From Streptomyces flaveus (lineage in GTDB: Bacteria > Actinomycetota > Actinomycetes > Streptomycetales > Streptomycetaceae): DNA of 64,000 bases. The DNA is taken from positions 422,716 to 486,715 of the forward strand of contig NZ_BMPQ01000005.1 in the NCBI RefSeq assembly GCF_014647675.1, in the 5' to 3' direction. The position numbers and the translations under genes are program-made. Below are positions 40,976 to 49,011 of this stretch, piece by piece (position 1 is the stretch's first letter; each line of letters begins with the position of its first letter). The notes beneath the pieces are model-generated. The model was given only the letters and a program-made list of their open reading frames with translations, was not told the origin of the DNA and did not search any database.

Positions 40976-41023
40976 CTACGGATCAGAAGGTTGCAGGTTC
41001 GAATCCTGCCGAGTGCACACAGG
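40976..41023 (+). repeat. Distal att copy of element B (48-bp partial tRNA-Arg)
   Basis: Exact copy of 25843-25890, followed at once by a hairpin terminator. Lacks the 5' half of the tRNA. Confidence 0.95.
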
Positions 41024-41024
41024 C

Positions 41025-41057
41025 GAGAGGCCCCCGGAGATGATCCGGGGGCCTCTC
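41025..41057. terminator. Hairpin after distal att of element B
   Basis: GAGAGGCCCCCGG (41025-41037) pairs with CCGGGGGCCTCTC (41045-41057). Probably a tRNA-Arg terminator captured with an earlier attachment site. Confidence 0.75.
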
Positions 41058-41194
41058 TCGTTGGGGCGTACAGCAGCGAAGTACAGCAACGGGTTGAGGT
41101 CCGAGCGCCGACCCAGCTCGCGGCTAGGGTGTCCGCGAATGTCGCACGCCGACCGGGGGGTCGAGAGATCAGTGCGACACCGGGAGGGGTGTTC

Positions 41195-41842
41195 ATGAAG
41201 ATCAACGTTGGAAGAGCAGCACTTGCGGCGGTAGTGCTGGCCGTATTGGTGGGATGTGGGGCTGAGACCGCAGGCCCAGAGACGGGAGAGCGTGCAGCGG
41301 TTCCCTCTTCCCCGGTACCGCCCTCGACAGAGGGTCGTCTCTCCTCTGGAGATCTGCAAAGCAGGTGGTGGACGTGGGCGGCGTCGGAACCTGAGCAGAC
41401 GAACCCCGTTGCTGACCAGAACGGAAGCTCATGCGGGCGCAACCAGTCGCGAGACGTATGGTTTCTGGCCGGATCTTTCGGCGGTCAGGTCAAGCGAGCG
41501 TGCACCGTCCCTGACGGAGTGCCTCTTGCTTTCCCCCTTGTGAACCTCGTGGGAGATCCGTCGGCCTGCGCAGACTTCATGAGTGCTGCCAAGGGGTCCG
41601 CAGTGCTGGATGGCAAGAAGATCGACTCGGAGGCACACCGAGGGGAGGCGATCTCCGTGCTGGGCGTCGCCAACAACCCTGTCACCGGAACAGACGAACG
41701 CTTCACGGCTACCGGATGTGGCCTGTGGGTTCAGCTGCCGCCACTGGAGCCTGGGCAGCACGCGCTGACGATTCGCGGTGAGTCTGACGATTTCTCGGTC
41801 GGAGCGGACTATTTCCTTAACGTCGAGGCCGCTTCGAAGTAG
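41195..41842 (+). CDS. Putative lipoprotein in the island between tRNA-Arg att copies
   Basis: 215 residues from ATG 41195 with GGGAGGGG upstream. Signal peptide with lipobox LVGC (C21), a Thr/Pro/Glu linker and a globular part with four further Cys (SSCGRN, ACTV, ACAD, GCGLW) likely forming disulfides. Seems exported and lipid-anchored; no family recognised. It lies between the second and third partial att copies, so it is cargo left from an older integration event. Confidence 0.75.
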   Translation: MKINVGRAALAAVVLAVLVGCGAETAGPETGERAAVPSSPVPPSTEGRLSSGDLQSRWWTWAASEPEQTNPVADQNGSSCGRNQSRDVWFLAGSFGGQVKRACTVPDGVPLAFPLVNLVGDPSACADFMSAAKGSAVLDGKKIDSEAHRGEAISVLGVANNPVTGTDERFTATGCGLWVQLPPLEPGQHALTIRGESDDFSVGADYFLNVEAASK

Positions 41843-41906
41843 CCGCCAAAGGCCAGGAAACCCGAAGTGGGGTCTCCTGGCCTTGCAGTTCGTCGATTCG
41901 CATCGC

Positions 41907-42055
41907 TCAGCCGGTGCCCCCCCCATCGCGTCGGACAGCTTGCCGATCGCCTCGCGCACCTCCTCCTCGTTCGCCTCCGCGTAGACCTCCATAGGCATGG
42001 CGATCTGCGAGTGCCGCAGGATGCGCTGGGCCACCTTCGGGCGGACCTTGAGAGC
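41907..42055 (-). pseudogene. Integrase C-terminal fragment
   Basis: In the leftward frame, IALKVRPKVAQRILRHSQ followed by MEVYAEANEEEVREAIGKL is the end of a tyrosine recombinase: the H of the LRHS motif and the catalytic Tyr of VYAEA are present. The preceding HxxR box is missing because the att repeat begins there. No start codon or upstream domain remains. Confidence 0.75.
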
Positions 42056-42095
42056 GATCAGAAGGTTGCAGGTTCGAATCCTGCCGAGTGCACAC
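42056..42095 (+). repeat. Third partial tRNA-Arg attachment copy (40 bp)
   Basis: Matches tRNA-Arg from the anticodon arm to just past the 3' end without mismatch over 40 bases. It lacks the hairpin that follows the other two copies. Integrase fragments abut it on both sides. Confidence 0.9.
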
Positions 42096-42486
42096 GGCGC
42101 CTGAGCCAGTCCGTCTTGACCACCCGCCCCAGTTCGTCGACGACCACCCGACCGGACGTCTTGTAGGCCTCGCCCGCGGCGGGCTTCTCCCTCGACTGAC
42201 GGGCCTGGAACGCCCTCAGCGTGGTCAGCACGATTGTGGGGAGGGGGAGCCATCGGTCCCGGCGTCGGACTTGGTGTCCTTGCATGGTCACGTACAGCGT
42301 GACGTTCCTCCCCGGCGCGAGCACGCGGCGCCGGATGCCGAGGTCGAGTGTGGCGCGCAGTCGACCGGGCGTCAGTTCCACGGTTCGCACGCTCAGTCCG
42401 GCGCCGGGCGTCCCGCCGATGCGCCGGGCGCTGGTGAGCATCCAGTTGATGAGCGTTTCCACGTGATTCTCGGTGCGCTGCCGCAC
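42096..42486 (-). pseudogene. Integrase N-terminal/middle fragment
   Basis: The leftward frame encodes LINWMLTSARRIGG ... LSVRTVELTPGRLRATLD (core-binding domain of one integrase subfamily) joined to LPLPTIVLTTLRAFQARQ ... VVVDELGRVVKTDWLRRR (mid-catalytic region). The block with the first catalytic Arg is missing, and the frame runs into the att copy and stops. It is therefore a decayed gene with at least one internal deletion. It may belong to a different integrase subfamily from the fragment on the other side. Confidence 0.75.
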
Positions 42487-42761
42487 GGGCCGAAGGGGAT
42501 CCTCGACCTGCAGGTCCTGCCTCTCGGTGGCCCTTGGGAGGACACCCGGGAACGGGTGAGTCAGGGCGACATGAACAGCGAGTGCTGCGACGTACCGCAG
42601 GCGTCCTGACAGCCCTGATGCGACTCGGCGCCAAAGCGTTCCAGAAAGCGGTTACCAATAGCCCAACTGTTCGAGAACAAGATGGTAAGCAAGCCCAACC
42701 ATTACACCAACTCCCCGGTCTAGCCCTCTGTTAGATGGATGAGACGGAGATACGGGGACGT

Positions 42762-43358
42762 ATGCAGATTTCCTCAGCGTTACGCAATGACCACGGGATC
42801 GGGGGCGCGGCCCGGACGACGTACAACCTTGACCAGCAGTACGACGTCGAAATCGCCTCGCTGCTCGGCCACCGCGACGAGCCGGAGTTCCAGCGGAACC
42901 CGCGCGTGCGCCACCTCGTCGACGTCCGCGAGGACGGCCCGGGATATGACGGGGACTCCGCAGACCAGGAGCTGACCCGGGTCTTCCCGCGCGGGGAGGG
43001 CCGCTACGGCCAGTACAGCGCGCTCACCGACCACCGCATCGCCGAGCACCTCTCCACGGTCGAGGCCATGCGCTGTGGGCTGCCCGTCGTCTCCACGGAC
43101 TGCCCGCACGGCCAGGGGGAGATCACCGACAACGACGTGGATGGACGTCTCCTCCAGGTCGGCAACGCCGGGGCCATCGCCGAGGGCCTGCTCGAACTGA
43201 TCAACAACGAGGCGCTGCAGCACCGGATGGCGGATGCGGCGCTCAAGGACTCCGAGCGCTTCGACCCGGCCGGGATCGCCGAGCGCTGTGAGCCGATCGC
43301 CGCTGCACCGCAGGCGGCCGACTTCTTCAACACCATGGTCCGCTGGGAGGCGCCGTGA
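42762..43358 (+). pseudogene. GT4 glycosyltransferase with in-frame central deletion
   Basis: 198 residues from ATG 42762, about half the length of related GT4 enzymes. The N-terminal ISSALRNDHGIGGAARTTYNL and HRDEPEF region runs to SALTDHRIAEHLS and then jumps to TVEAMRCGLPVVSTDCPHG (nucleotide-sugar binding site). The middle, including the acceptor-to-donor linker, is missing. The reading frame is kept, and it overlaps the next gene by 4 bp, but activity is unlikely. Confidence 0.7.
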
Positions 43359-44095
43359 TCCTCAAGAGATTTCGCACATCCACCGCCGCTGCCGCCACCA
43401 TCACCTCGGCGGACACCACGAAGGCGGGTATGCCCAAACTGATCCACGTCATCTGGATCGGCGAGAAGGCCTTCCCCTACCGGGACAACTTCCGCACCTG
43501 GAAGAAGCACAACCCCGACTACCAGGTCCAGCTCTGGACCGACAAGAACCTCCCCGTACTGCACAACCAGTGGATCTACGACGCCCTCGCCGACCAGCCG
43601 CTCGCCATACGGGCCGACCTTCTCCGCCTCGAACTCCTCGCCCAATACGGGGGCATCTACACCGACGCCGACTCCTGGTGCACCCAGCCCCTCGATCCCC
43701 TGATCGACGAGCTGCCCCTGTTCGGCATGACCGGCAACAAGGGCAACGTCCAGAACGCCACCCTCGGCACCGTCCGGGACCACCCCGCCTACCGCATGAT
43801 CGTCCAAGGCGCCGGAGCACGCTACCTCCGCCTGGCCTACCTCAAGCGCAACAAGACCGAGAAGTACGAGATCTTCGACATCTTCGGCACCCGCTACATC
43901 ACCCCCATACTGCGTTCCTTCCCTGACTTCACCCAGATCGACCGAGGTGCGGTCAGGGGAACCCGCCGCTTGATATGCGTCGAGGGCCAGGACGACACCA
44001 GCGAGGCATACATCGTCCACGCCAACGCAGTCAGCTGGAAGAAGCCGGGCAGCGACAACCGGCTCACGCTCACACCGGCCCGCCCGGAAATGTAG
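43355..44095 (+). CDS. GT32-type glycosyltransferase (DXD sugar-binding)
   Basis: 246 residues. PKLIHVIWIG, IRADLLRLELLAQYGGIYTDADSW contains the DXD (DAD) and the RADLLR helix of the Gly_transf_sug/OCH1-like family (PF04488). It should transfer a sugar from a nucleotide donor to a surface polysaccharide or secondary metabolite. Translationally coupled to the decayed GT4 (GTGA overlap at 43355) and ended by a strong terminator. Confidence 0.85.
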   Translation: MILKRFRTSTAAAATITSADTTKAGMPKLIHVIWIGEKAFPYRDNFRTWKKHNPDYQVQLWTDKNLPVLHNQWIYDALADQPLAIRADLLRLELLAQYGGIYTDADSWCTQPLDPLIDELPLFGMTGNKGNVQNATLGTVRDHPAYRMIVQGAGARYLRLAYLKRNKTEKYEIFDIFGTRYITPILRSFPDFTQIDRGAVRGTRRLICVEGQDDTSEAYIVHANAVSWKKPGSDNRLTLTPARPEM

Positions 44096-44144
44096 ACGGG
44101 CACCCAGCCCTGCCCGAACAGTCCCTGAACTGGAGCTGTTTACG

Positions 44145-44188
44145 CGTCAGAGGCCCCGGAGAAGGTAATCCGGGGCCTCTGACGTTTT
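44145..44188 (+). terminator. Rho-independent terminator after GT32 gene
   Basis: CGTCAGAGGCCCCGGA (44145-44160) pairs with TCCGGGGCCTCTGACG (44169-44184), followed by TTTT. Confidence 0.85.
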
Positions 44189-44233
44189 CGGACCGTACGG
44201 CAGCGAAGCCCGGCAAGGGGCTGATGCCGGCCG

Positions 44234-44656
44234 TCAGCTGGGCCGGTAGTGAGCCGCAGGTGGCCGCTGCCGATGATCAGTAACGGCGGCGGCCACGGCG
44301 GACACGACGGCGGTCGCGGCGAAGCTTCCCATCATGACCAACCCCACGCCGACCGCGAAGAGGCCGGAGTCGTCGTCCGACCAGTCGTAGAAGGCGGCAA
44401 CGGTCAGGCCGGCCGTGGTGCCGAGCACAGCGCCTACGAAGTAGCGCCGGGAGGCCGCCCAGTACACCGCTACCAGCAGAGTCAGCACCAGCCCGATCAC
44501 CTGCCACGTCTCGTACGGGCCGGTCATCGTGCCGTCGGGCTGCACGTCATATTGCTGGTCCCAGCCCAGCCAGGCAGCCCACATCGCTGTCGAGACCCCG
44601 GCCGTCGCGAGGATCGACAACAGCTGGAGAACGGGTTTCCGTAGTCCTTGGCTCAT
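44234..44656 (-). CDS. Four-helix integral membrane protein
   Basis: 140 residues from ATG 44656 (MSQGLRKP). Four hydrophobic helices (about 8-27, 47-65, 72-90, 100-128). No recognised domain. Divergent from the GYD gene with about 160 bp between. Function unknown. Confidence 0.7.
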   Translation of the reverse strand: MSQGLRKPVLQLLSILATAGVSTAMWAAWLGWDQQYDVQPDGTMTGPYETWQVIGLVLTLLVAVYWAASRRYFVGAVLGTTAGLTVAAFYDWSDDDSGLFAVGVGLVMMGSFAATAVVSAVAAAVTDHRQRPPAAHYRPS

Positions 44657-44818
44657 GTCCCAAGCGTTTCGACTCACGCCGTCACCGGCCAGAGCGTGAG
44701 TACTCAGCTCTACCTGAGTACTTCGGGGCGCCCGCAGCCGTTCGGGGGATACGCGGGCCGTCTCCGGCGGGTTTTCTCCCCGTCGTGGCATCCCTTGATG
44801 GGACGAAAGGGAGACGTG

Positions 44819-45151
44819 ATGCCGCTCTATCTATCGAGGTTCAGCTACACGCCGGAGACTTGGGCGAGGCTGATCGGCCACCCTGAGGACCGGGCGCAGG
44901 CCGCACAGTCGTACATCGAGTCCGTCGGCGGGAAGCTCCATGGCTTCTGGTATGCCTTCGGCACGCACGACGGCTACAACCTGTGGGAGGCCCCGGACAA
45001 CGTGTCCATGGCCGCGGTTTCGCTGGCGATCAGCGGGGGCGGCGCGCTCAGCTCGTTCGAGACGACTGTTCTCCTGACCGTCGACGAGACAATGGAGGCC
45101 CTGCGCACCGCCGGGCAGGTCCGGTACCGGGCTCCTGGCGCATCCACATAG
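44819..45151 (+). CDS. GYD domain protein
   Basis: 110 residues from ATG 44819, with AAAGGGAG upstream. LSRFSYTPETWARLIGHPEDR ... SVGGKLHGFWYAFGTHDGYNL contains the G-T-H-D-G-Y-N signature of the GYD/ferredoxin-like family. Members are small dimeric proteins of unknown function. It ends 40 bp before a terminator. Confidence 0.9.
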   Translation: MPLYLSRFSYTPETWARLIGHPEDRAQAAQSYIESVGGKLHGFWYAFGTHDGYNLWEAPDNVSMAAVSLAISGGGALSSFETTVLLTVDETMEALRTAGQVRYRAPGAST

Positions 45152-45188
45152 ACGGCAGCCCTGGCCGCAACAACGGCACCCACGGGTG

Positions 45189-45220
45189 AGAGGTCCCCGG
45201 TGAATCACCGGGGACCTCTT
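45189..45220 (+). terminator. Terminator after GYD gene
   Basis: AGAGGTCCCCGGTG (45189-45202) pairs perfectly with CACCGGGGACCTCT (45206-45219), three-base loop. Confidence 0.8.
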
Positions 45221-45248
45221 GTCAGTGGTGCACTCTACGCTTTCGGTG

Positions 45249-46121
45249 ATGGCACAGGTGTGGAGATGTACGGGGCTGCGGTGGGGTGTCGACGGGCCTG
45301 TGCTCGGGTGGGGTGGTGGGCGGCGGAGTGCGTTGGTGCGGGGGAAGCGGGTGGCGTTTGTGGTGGTCGACGGGGGTGTGCGGACTTGTGTGGGGGCGCG
45401 GGGGAACGGCTGTGCGGTGCGGGCTGTCGTGTCGGGGCGGAGTGTTGGGGCGCAGTGTGAGGAGTGTGCGCGGCTGGAGCGGGCGCACTCCGTTGCCGCC
45501 GATACCGTCGCCGATGATCCGCGGCCGTATCACGTGTATCTCGCGTGGTTCGGGAGCGGGATGGTCAAGGTGGGGATCACGGCTGTGGAGAGGGGGGAGG
45601 CAAGGCTGCTTGAGCAGGGGGCCGTGGTGTTCAGCTGGCTCGGGCGGGGGCCGCTGATGGCGGCTCGGCGGAGTGAGGAGCTGTTGCGTACGGCGTTGGG
45701 GGTGCCGGATCGGATCGCCTACGACGCCAAGCGGGCCGTGCGCAGTGCGTTGCCGGAGGCGGTGGTGCGGGCGGGCGAGGTCGAGGCGCTGCATACGAAG
45801 GCCGTGGGGCTCGGTGGGTGGCCGGAGGCCCTGGAGCGGATGCCGTTCGTGGCCGTCGATCACGCCGGGGTGTTCGGGCTCGAAGGGTTGCCGCCGGCGG
45901 TGGGGGCGGTCAGCGAGCTCGTGGCGGGAGGCGTCGTGACGGGGGAGCTGGTGGCTGCCGCCGGGCCCGATCTGCATCTGGCCGGCGAGCGTGGGGTCGT
46001 CGTGCTGGATACGCGGCTGATGAAGGGGTGGGAGGTGAGTGCCGCCGGTCAGGGGGAAACGGCCGGTGCGGTGACGGTGCCCGTGCGGAGGTTCGGCGGT
46101 CTGCAGGACTGGCTCTTCTGA
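45249..46121 (+). CDS. DUF2797 domain protein
   Basis: 290 residues from ATG 45249 (MAQVWRC). A Cys pair in QCEECARLERAHS and HVYLAWFGSGMVKVGIT, with RLLEQGA following, match DUF2797, a GIY-YIG-like fold of unknown activity. The typical YVYLA ... KVGIT core is the GIY-YIG-related strand pair. Stand-alone, 40 bp before the ABM gene. Confidence 0.8.
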   Translation: MAQVWRCTGLRWGVDGPVLGWGGGRRSALVRGKRVAFVVVDGGVRTCVGARGNGCAVRAVVSGRSVGAQCEECARLERAHSVAADTVADDPRPYHVYLAWFGSGMVKVGITAVERGEARLLEQGAVVFSWLGRGPLMAARRSEELLRTALGVPDRIAYDAKRAVRSALPEAVVRAGEVEALHTKAVGLGGWPEALERMPFVAVDHAGVFGLEGLPPAVGAVSELVAGGVVTGELVAAAGPDLHLAGERGVVVLDTRLMKGWEVSAAGQGETAGAVTVPVRRFGGLQDWLF

Positions 46122-46164
46122 AAGGCGCTGGACGTGGGCAAGCCCCAGCCCGAGAGTGGGTGAC

Positions 46165-46515
46165 ATGAGCGATCAACCCCTTGCGCCTGTCGCCGCGCAC
46201 GAACCGCCGTACTACGCCGTCGTGTTCACCTCCGTACGGACTGACGGAGACAACGGGTACGGCGAGACAGCCGAGCGGATGGAGGAGCTGGTGAAGGAGA
46301 TCCCGGGGTTCCTCGGGATGGATTCGGCGCGGACACCGGGCGGGCTCGGGATCACCGTCGGGTACTTCCGGGATGCCGAGGCCATCGAGGAGTGGCGCGG
46401 CGACATGGAGCACCGGGCGGCGCAGAAGCAGGGGCGGGAGAGCTGGTACGAGAGTTACACCGTCCATGTCGCCAAGGTCGAGCGAAGCCATGGGTTCCGG
46501 CGTGGGCAGGGCTGA
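46165..46515 (+). CDS. Antibiotic biosynthesis monooxygenase (ABM) domain protein
   Basis: About 116 residues; ATG 46165 is preferred to a GTG nine bases earlier. PPYYAVVFTSVRTD, MEELVKEIPGFLGMDSAR and YFRDAEAIEEWRGDMEH are the ABM (PF03992) core, a dimeric alpha-beta barrel used by heme-degrading and quinone-forming monooxygenases or as a stress protein. It overlaps the amidohydrolase gene by 26 bp, so the two are one transcript. Confidence 0.85.
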   Translation: MSDQPLAPVAAHEPPYYAVVFTSVRTDGDNGYGETAERMEELVKEIPGFLGMDSARTPGGLGITVGYFRDAEAIEEWRGDMEHRAAQKQGRESWYESYTVHVAKVERSHGFRRGQG

Positions 46516-47482
46516 CGTGGACGGGGCTGAGGGGGGAGGCGGGACGGCACCGCCTCAACAAGGAGGTGCCGAGGTCCGGCCCGCTCCAGAGGGCGTTGGT
46601 GTCCGTCCGCCTCAAGAAGGCGCCGAAGTCCGGCAGTTCTGGGAGGGGCTCGGGCTGCCCGGGCTCGTCGACGTCCACACGCACTTCATGCCCGAGCGTG
46701 TCCTGCGCAAGGTCTGGGAGTACTTCGACGCGGTCGGTCCACTGACCGGCCTCGACTGGCCCATCACCTACCGGGGCGAGGAGGGTGAACGGGCCGCCCT
46801 GCTCCGGCAGTTCGGCGTGCGCGCGTTCACCGCCATGCTCTACCCGCACAAGCCGGGCATGGCCGAGTGGCTGAACGGCTGGGCCGTCGACTTCGCCCGC
46901 CGGACCCCTGACTGTCTGCATACGGCGACCCTGTTCCCGGAGCCGGGCGTGGCGTCGTATGTGCGGAGAGCGGTGGACGAAGGGGCGCGGGTTTTCAAGG
47001 CGCACGTTCAGGTCGGCGCGTACGACCCGGCCGATGAACTCCTCGATGCTGCCTGGGGGGTGCTCGCCGAGGCCGGGATACCCGTCGTGATCCACTGCGG
47101 GTCCGGGCCCGCGCCGGGCAAGCACACCGGGCCGGAGCCGATCCGGCGGGTGCTCGCCCGGCACCCCCGGCTGCGGCTCGTCGTCGCGCACATGGGCATG
47201 CCCGAGTACGAGGACTTCCTGGACATCGCCGAGCGGTACGGCGAGGTGCGGCTGGACACGACGATGGCGTTCACGGACTTCAGCGAACGGTTCGCGCCTT
47301 TTCCGCGCCGGGCGCTGCCCCGGCTGGACGACCTCGGCGAGAGGATCCTGCTCGGCTCCGACTTCCCGAACATCCCGTACGCGTACGTCCATCAGCTCCA
47401 CGCACTGGAGCGGCTCGGGCTCGGGGACGACTGGCTGAGGGCGGTCTGTTACGGGAACGGGGCGCGACTCTTCGGGCTGTGA
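46490..47482 (+). CDS. Amidohydrolase-family (PF04909) metal-dependent hydrolase
   Basis: About 330 residues from ATG 46490. LVDVHTHFMPE supplies the HxH metal site, VIHCGSG and VVAHMGMPEYED the further His residues, and LLGSDFPN the terminal Asp. This is a complete TIM-barrel amidohydrolase_2 site. Family members hydrolyse or decarboxylate cyclic or aromatic acids (ACMSD-like). The exact substrate is unclear. Paired with the ABM gene, it may take part in aromatic turnover. Confidence 0.88.
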   Translation: MGSGVGRADVDGAEGGGGTAPPQQGGAEVRPAPEGVGVRPPQEGAEVRQFWEGLGLPGLVDVHTHFMPERVLRKVWEYFDAVGPLTGLDWPITYRGEEGERAALLRQFGVRAFTAMLYPHKPGMAEWLNGWAVDFARRTPDCLHTATLFPEPGVASYVRRAVDEGARVFKAHVQVGAYDPADELLDAAWGVLAEAGIPVVIHCGSGPAPGKHTGPEPIRRVLARHPRLRLVVAHMGMPEYEDFLDIAERYGEVRLDTTMAFTDFSERFAPFPRRALPRLDDLGERILLGSDFPNIPYAYVHQLHALERLGLGDDWLRAVCYGNGARLFGL

Positions 47483-47645
47483 GCGTCGCTTCGCGCCCGG
47501 CAGCCCGACTCCTCCCGACTCCATCAACACCCGACTCCATCAACCCGGGGCACATCAGAGCCAACTGCCCAGAGTGTCCCGACGTCTGCGAGACAGTCCC
47601 TGCCCATGCGCGATCGCGAGCGCCACATCCACAAGGATCATGACC

Positions 47646-47768
47646 GGGTCGTTCACCGCCCGTTCCTTCGTCCCGCCGGACGAACTCGACGACCTACCGA
47701 TGCACCACACGCAGCGGCTCCGGCTCCGCCACTTCCTGGAGCATCGCGAGCGGCCGTATCTCGGCTGA
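47646..47768 (+). pseudogene. Possible C-terminal remnant of a Nudix-type protein
   Basis: About 40 codons ending PPDELDDLPMHHTQRLRLRHFLEHRERPYLG-like resemble the tail of actinobacterial Nudix hydrolases. No Nudix box or start is found upstream, and the rest of 47483-47877 is noncoding. Tentative. Confidence 0.4.
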
Positions 47769-47877
47769 CAACGTGAGGGCAGAACCGATTCCTCTGTCAC
47801 CTTTCGAGTGAACGTGTTTTCCATGGACTGGAGTTGTGTATCTGCGCGCCTGGTTTCCGGAGCGGAGGTGATGCTCG

Positions 47878-48810
47878 ATGTACGAGCAGAGCAGGCCGAC
47901 GGACGAGTCGGCAGTTCGGGAACAGGACGCGATTGAGATCAACGACTTCGTGTACGCGGCGACGGGAGCGCGGCTGCGGAGGCTGACCTTGCCGGACGGC
48001 TCGCATTGGTTCCCGGCGGTCGACGTCTGCCGGCAACTGGGGTACGCGCACACGGGCTCCGCTCTGCGCAATGTCGCAGACGAAGCCAATTTCGGAAGCG
48101 CCGAGAGTGTGCTCAGGAGGCACAGTCTCAGCGTTCCCGCAGGTCGAGAGTGGCGGCGAGACATGAACCTCGTGAGCCTCGAAGGGCTGATCCGGTTGGT
48201 CAACGGCTGCACGAAGCGGGAGTCCCAGCCGTTCAAGGCCTGGGTGGCCACTGCCATCGCGACCATCCAGCGCGAGGGTTCGTACAACCTCGAACCTGCC
48301 CAGGTGCAGCCCGCGCCGAGCGGCGGTACGGCGTATGTCATGCCCCAGGAGGTCGCAGAAGCGATTGTGCGGCTCGAGGAGCGGAACATTCGCCTGGATG
48401 AGGTGTTCGCCGCACGCGACGCTGAGCGCAATGAGCTCCTCCGGAAGTCCGAGCGCAGTCGGAGTGCCATGGCCGCGGCTTTGAATCGGATGGCTGACTC
48501 TCTCGGTCGGCTTGCCGAGAGGGTGCAGCCGGGCGCCCGTGAGGTGGTGCCGTCCACCACGCCGCAGGAGCTGCTGGCCAGGTGGCAGGCGAAGAATCTC
48601 GTCATCACCGGTGATGTTCATGCCGTGGCGGCTTACCTTGCGCCCGCGCTGGTGCAGGGCCGAGCCCAGTACCGGTTGGAGGAGATCGCCCGGCGTACGG
48701 GGTTGACGCAGGGGCGCGTTCAAGACTGTGTGCGCATGCTGCTCAGGCGGGGATGCATGCGGCAGGTCGGGGGTACGTCGGACGGCGCGCAGGTCTACGT
48801 GCTGCCGTAG
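47878..48810 (+). CDS. Bro-N domain regulator with C-terminal winged helix
   Basis: 310 residues; GGAGGTGATG precedes the ATG. The Bro-N domain (about 20-140: HWFPAVDVCRQLGYAHTGSAL, NLVSLEGLIRLVN) is followed by a helical linker with an EERNIRLDEVFAARDAERNEL coiled coil and a C-terminal winged helix (about 245-310). Bro-N proteins are DNA-binding and common in phages and Streptomyces chromosomes. Ends with a strong hairpin. Target unknown. Confidence 0.85.
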   Translation: MYEQSRPTDESAVREQDAIEINDFVYAATGARLRRLTLPDGSHWFPAVDVCRQLGYAHTGSALRNVADEANFGSAESVLRRHSLSVPAGREWRRDMNLVSLEGLIRLVNGCTKRESQPFKAWVATAIATIQREGSYNLEPAQVQPAPSGGTAYVMPQEVAEAIVRLEERNIRLDEVFAARDAERNELLRKSERSRSAMAAALNRMADSLGRLAERVQPGAREVVPSTTPQELLARWQAKNLVITGDVHAVAAYLAPALVQGRAQYRLEEIARRTGLTQGRVQDCVRMLLRRGCMRQVGGTSDGAQVYVLP

Positions 48811-48822
48811 GGGGCGATGAGT

Positions 48823-48863
48823 CGGGCCCGAAACCGCAAATCCAGATTGCGGTTTCGGGCCCG
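48823..48863 (+). terminator. Strong hairpin after the Bro-N gene
   Basis: CGGGCCCGAAACCGCAA (48823-48839) pairs perfectly with TTGCGGTTTCGGGCCCG (48847-48863). No obvious T-run but a 17-bp stem. Confidence 0.75.
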
Positions 48864-49011
48864 GCCGTACCGTACCGGACGTGGACTGTCAGGGGTGGCC
48901 GCGTTCGACAAGATCCGCCCAGGCGTTCCCTGAGTGGCTCCTGTGTGTTTCTCAGGAAATTCACAGGTTCCGCCAAGTGAGTTCTCAGAGGCGCCCAGCA
49001 ATGTGTTGGCT

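Larger units (their letters stand above)
25843..41023. mobile_element. Element B: AICE-type integrative conjugative element in tRNA-Arg
   Basis: About 15.2 kb between exact 48-bp att copies. Gene order is att, int, xis, candidate iteron origin, DUF3631 ATPase, primase-polymerase, small genes, clt, traB, metallopeptidase, RRQRL-type protein, SpdB-like protein, DUF6284, operator region, GntR repressor, cargo, att. This matches pSAM2-type AICEs in content. Everything appears intact. Confidence 0.93.

Noticed and set aside
40860..41198. Peptides with the TRQDSNLQP or LGRIRTCNLL pattern near the tRNA-Arg att copies (also at 41907-42095)
   Set aside because: These are the well-known false translations of tRNA T-arm sequence, not proteins.
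43004..44020. 338-codon minus-strand frame opposite the glycosyltransferase genes
   Set aside because: Antisense shadow; the plus strand carries DXD and GT motifs.
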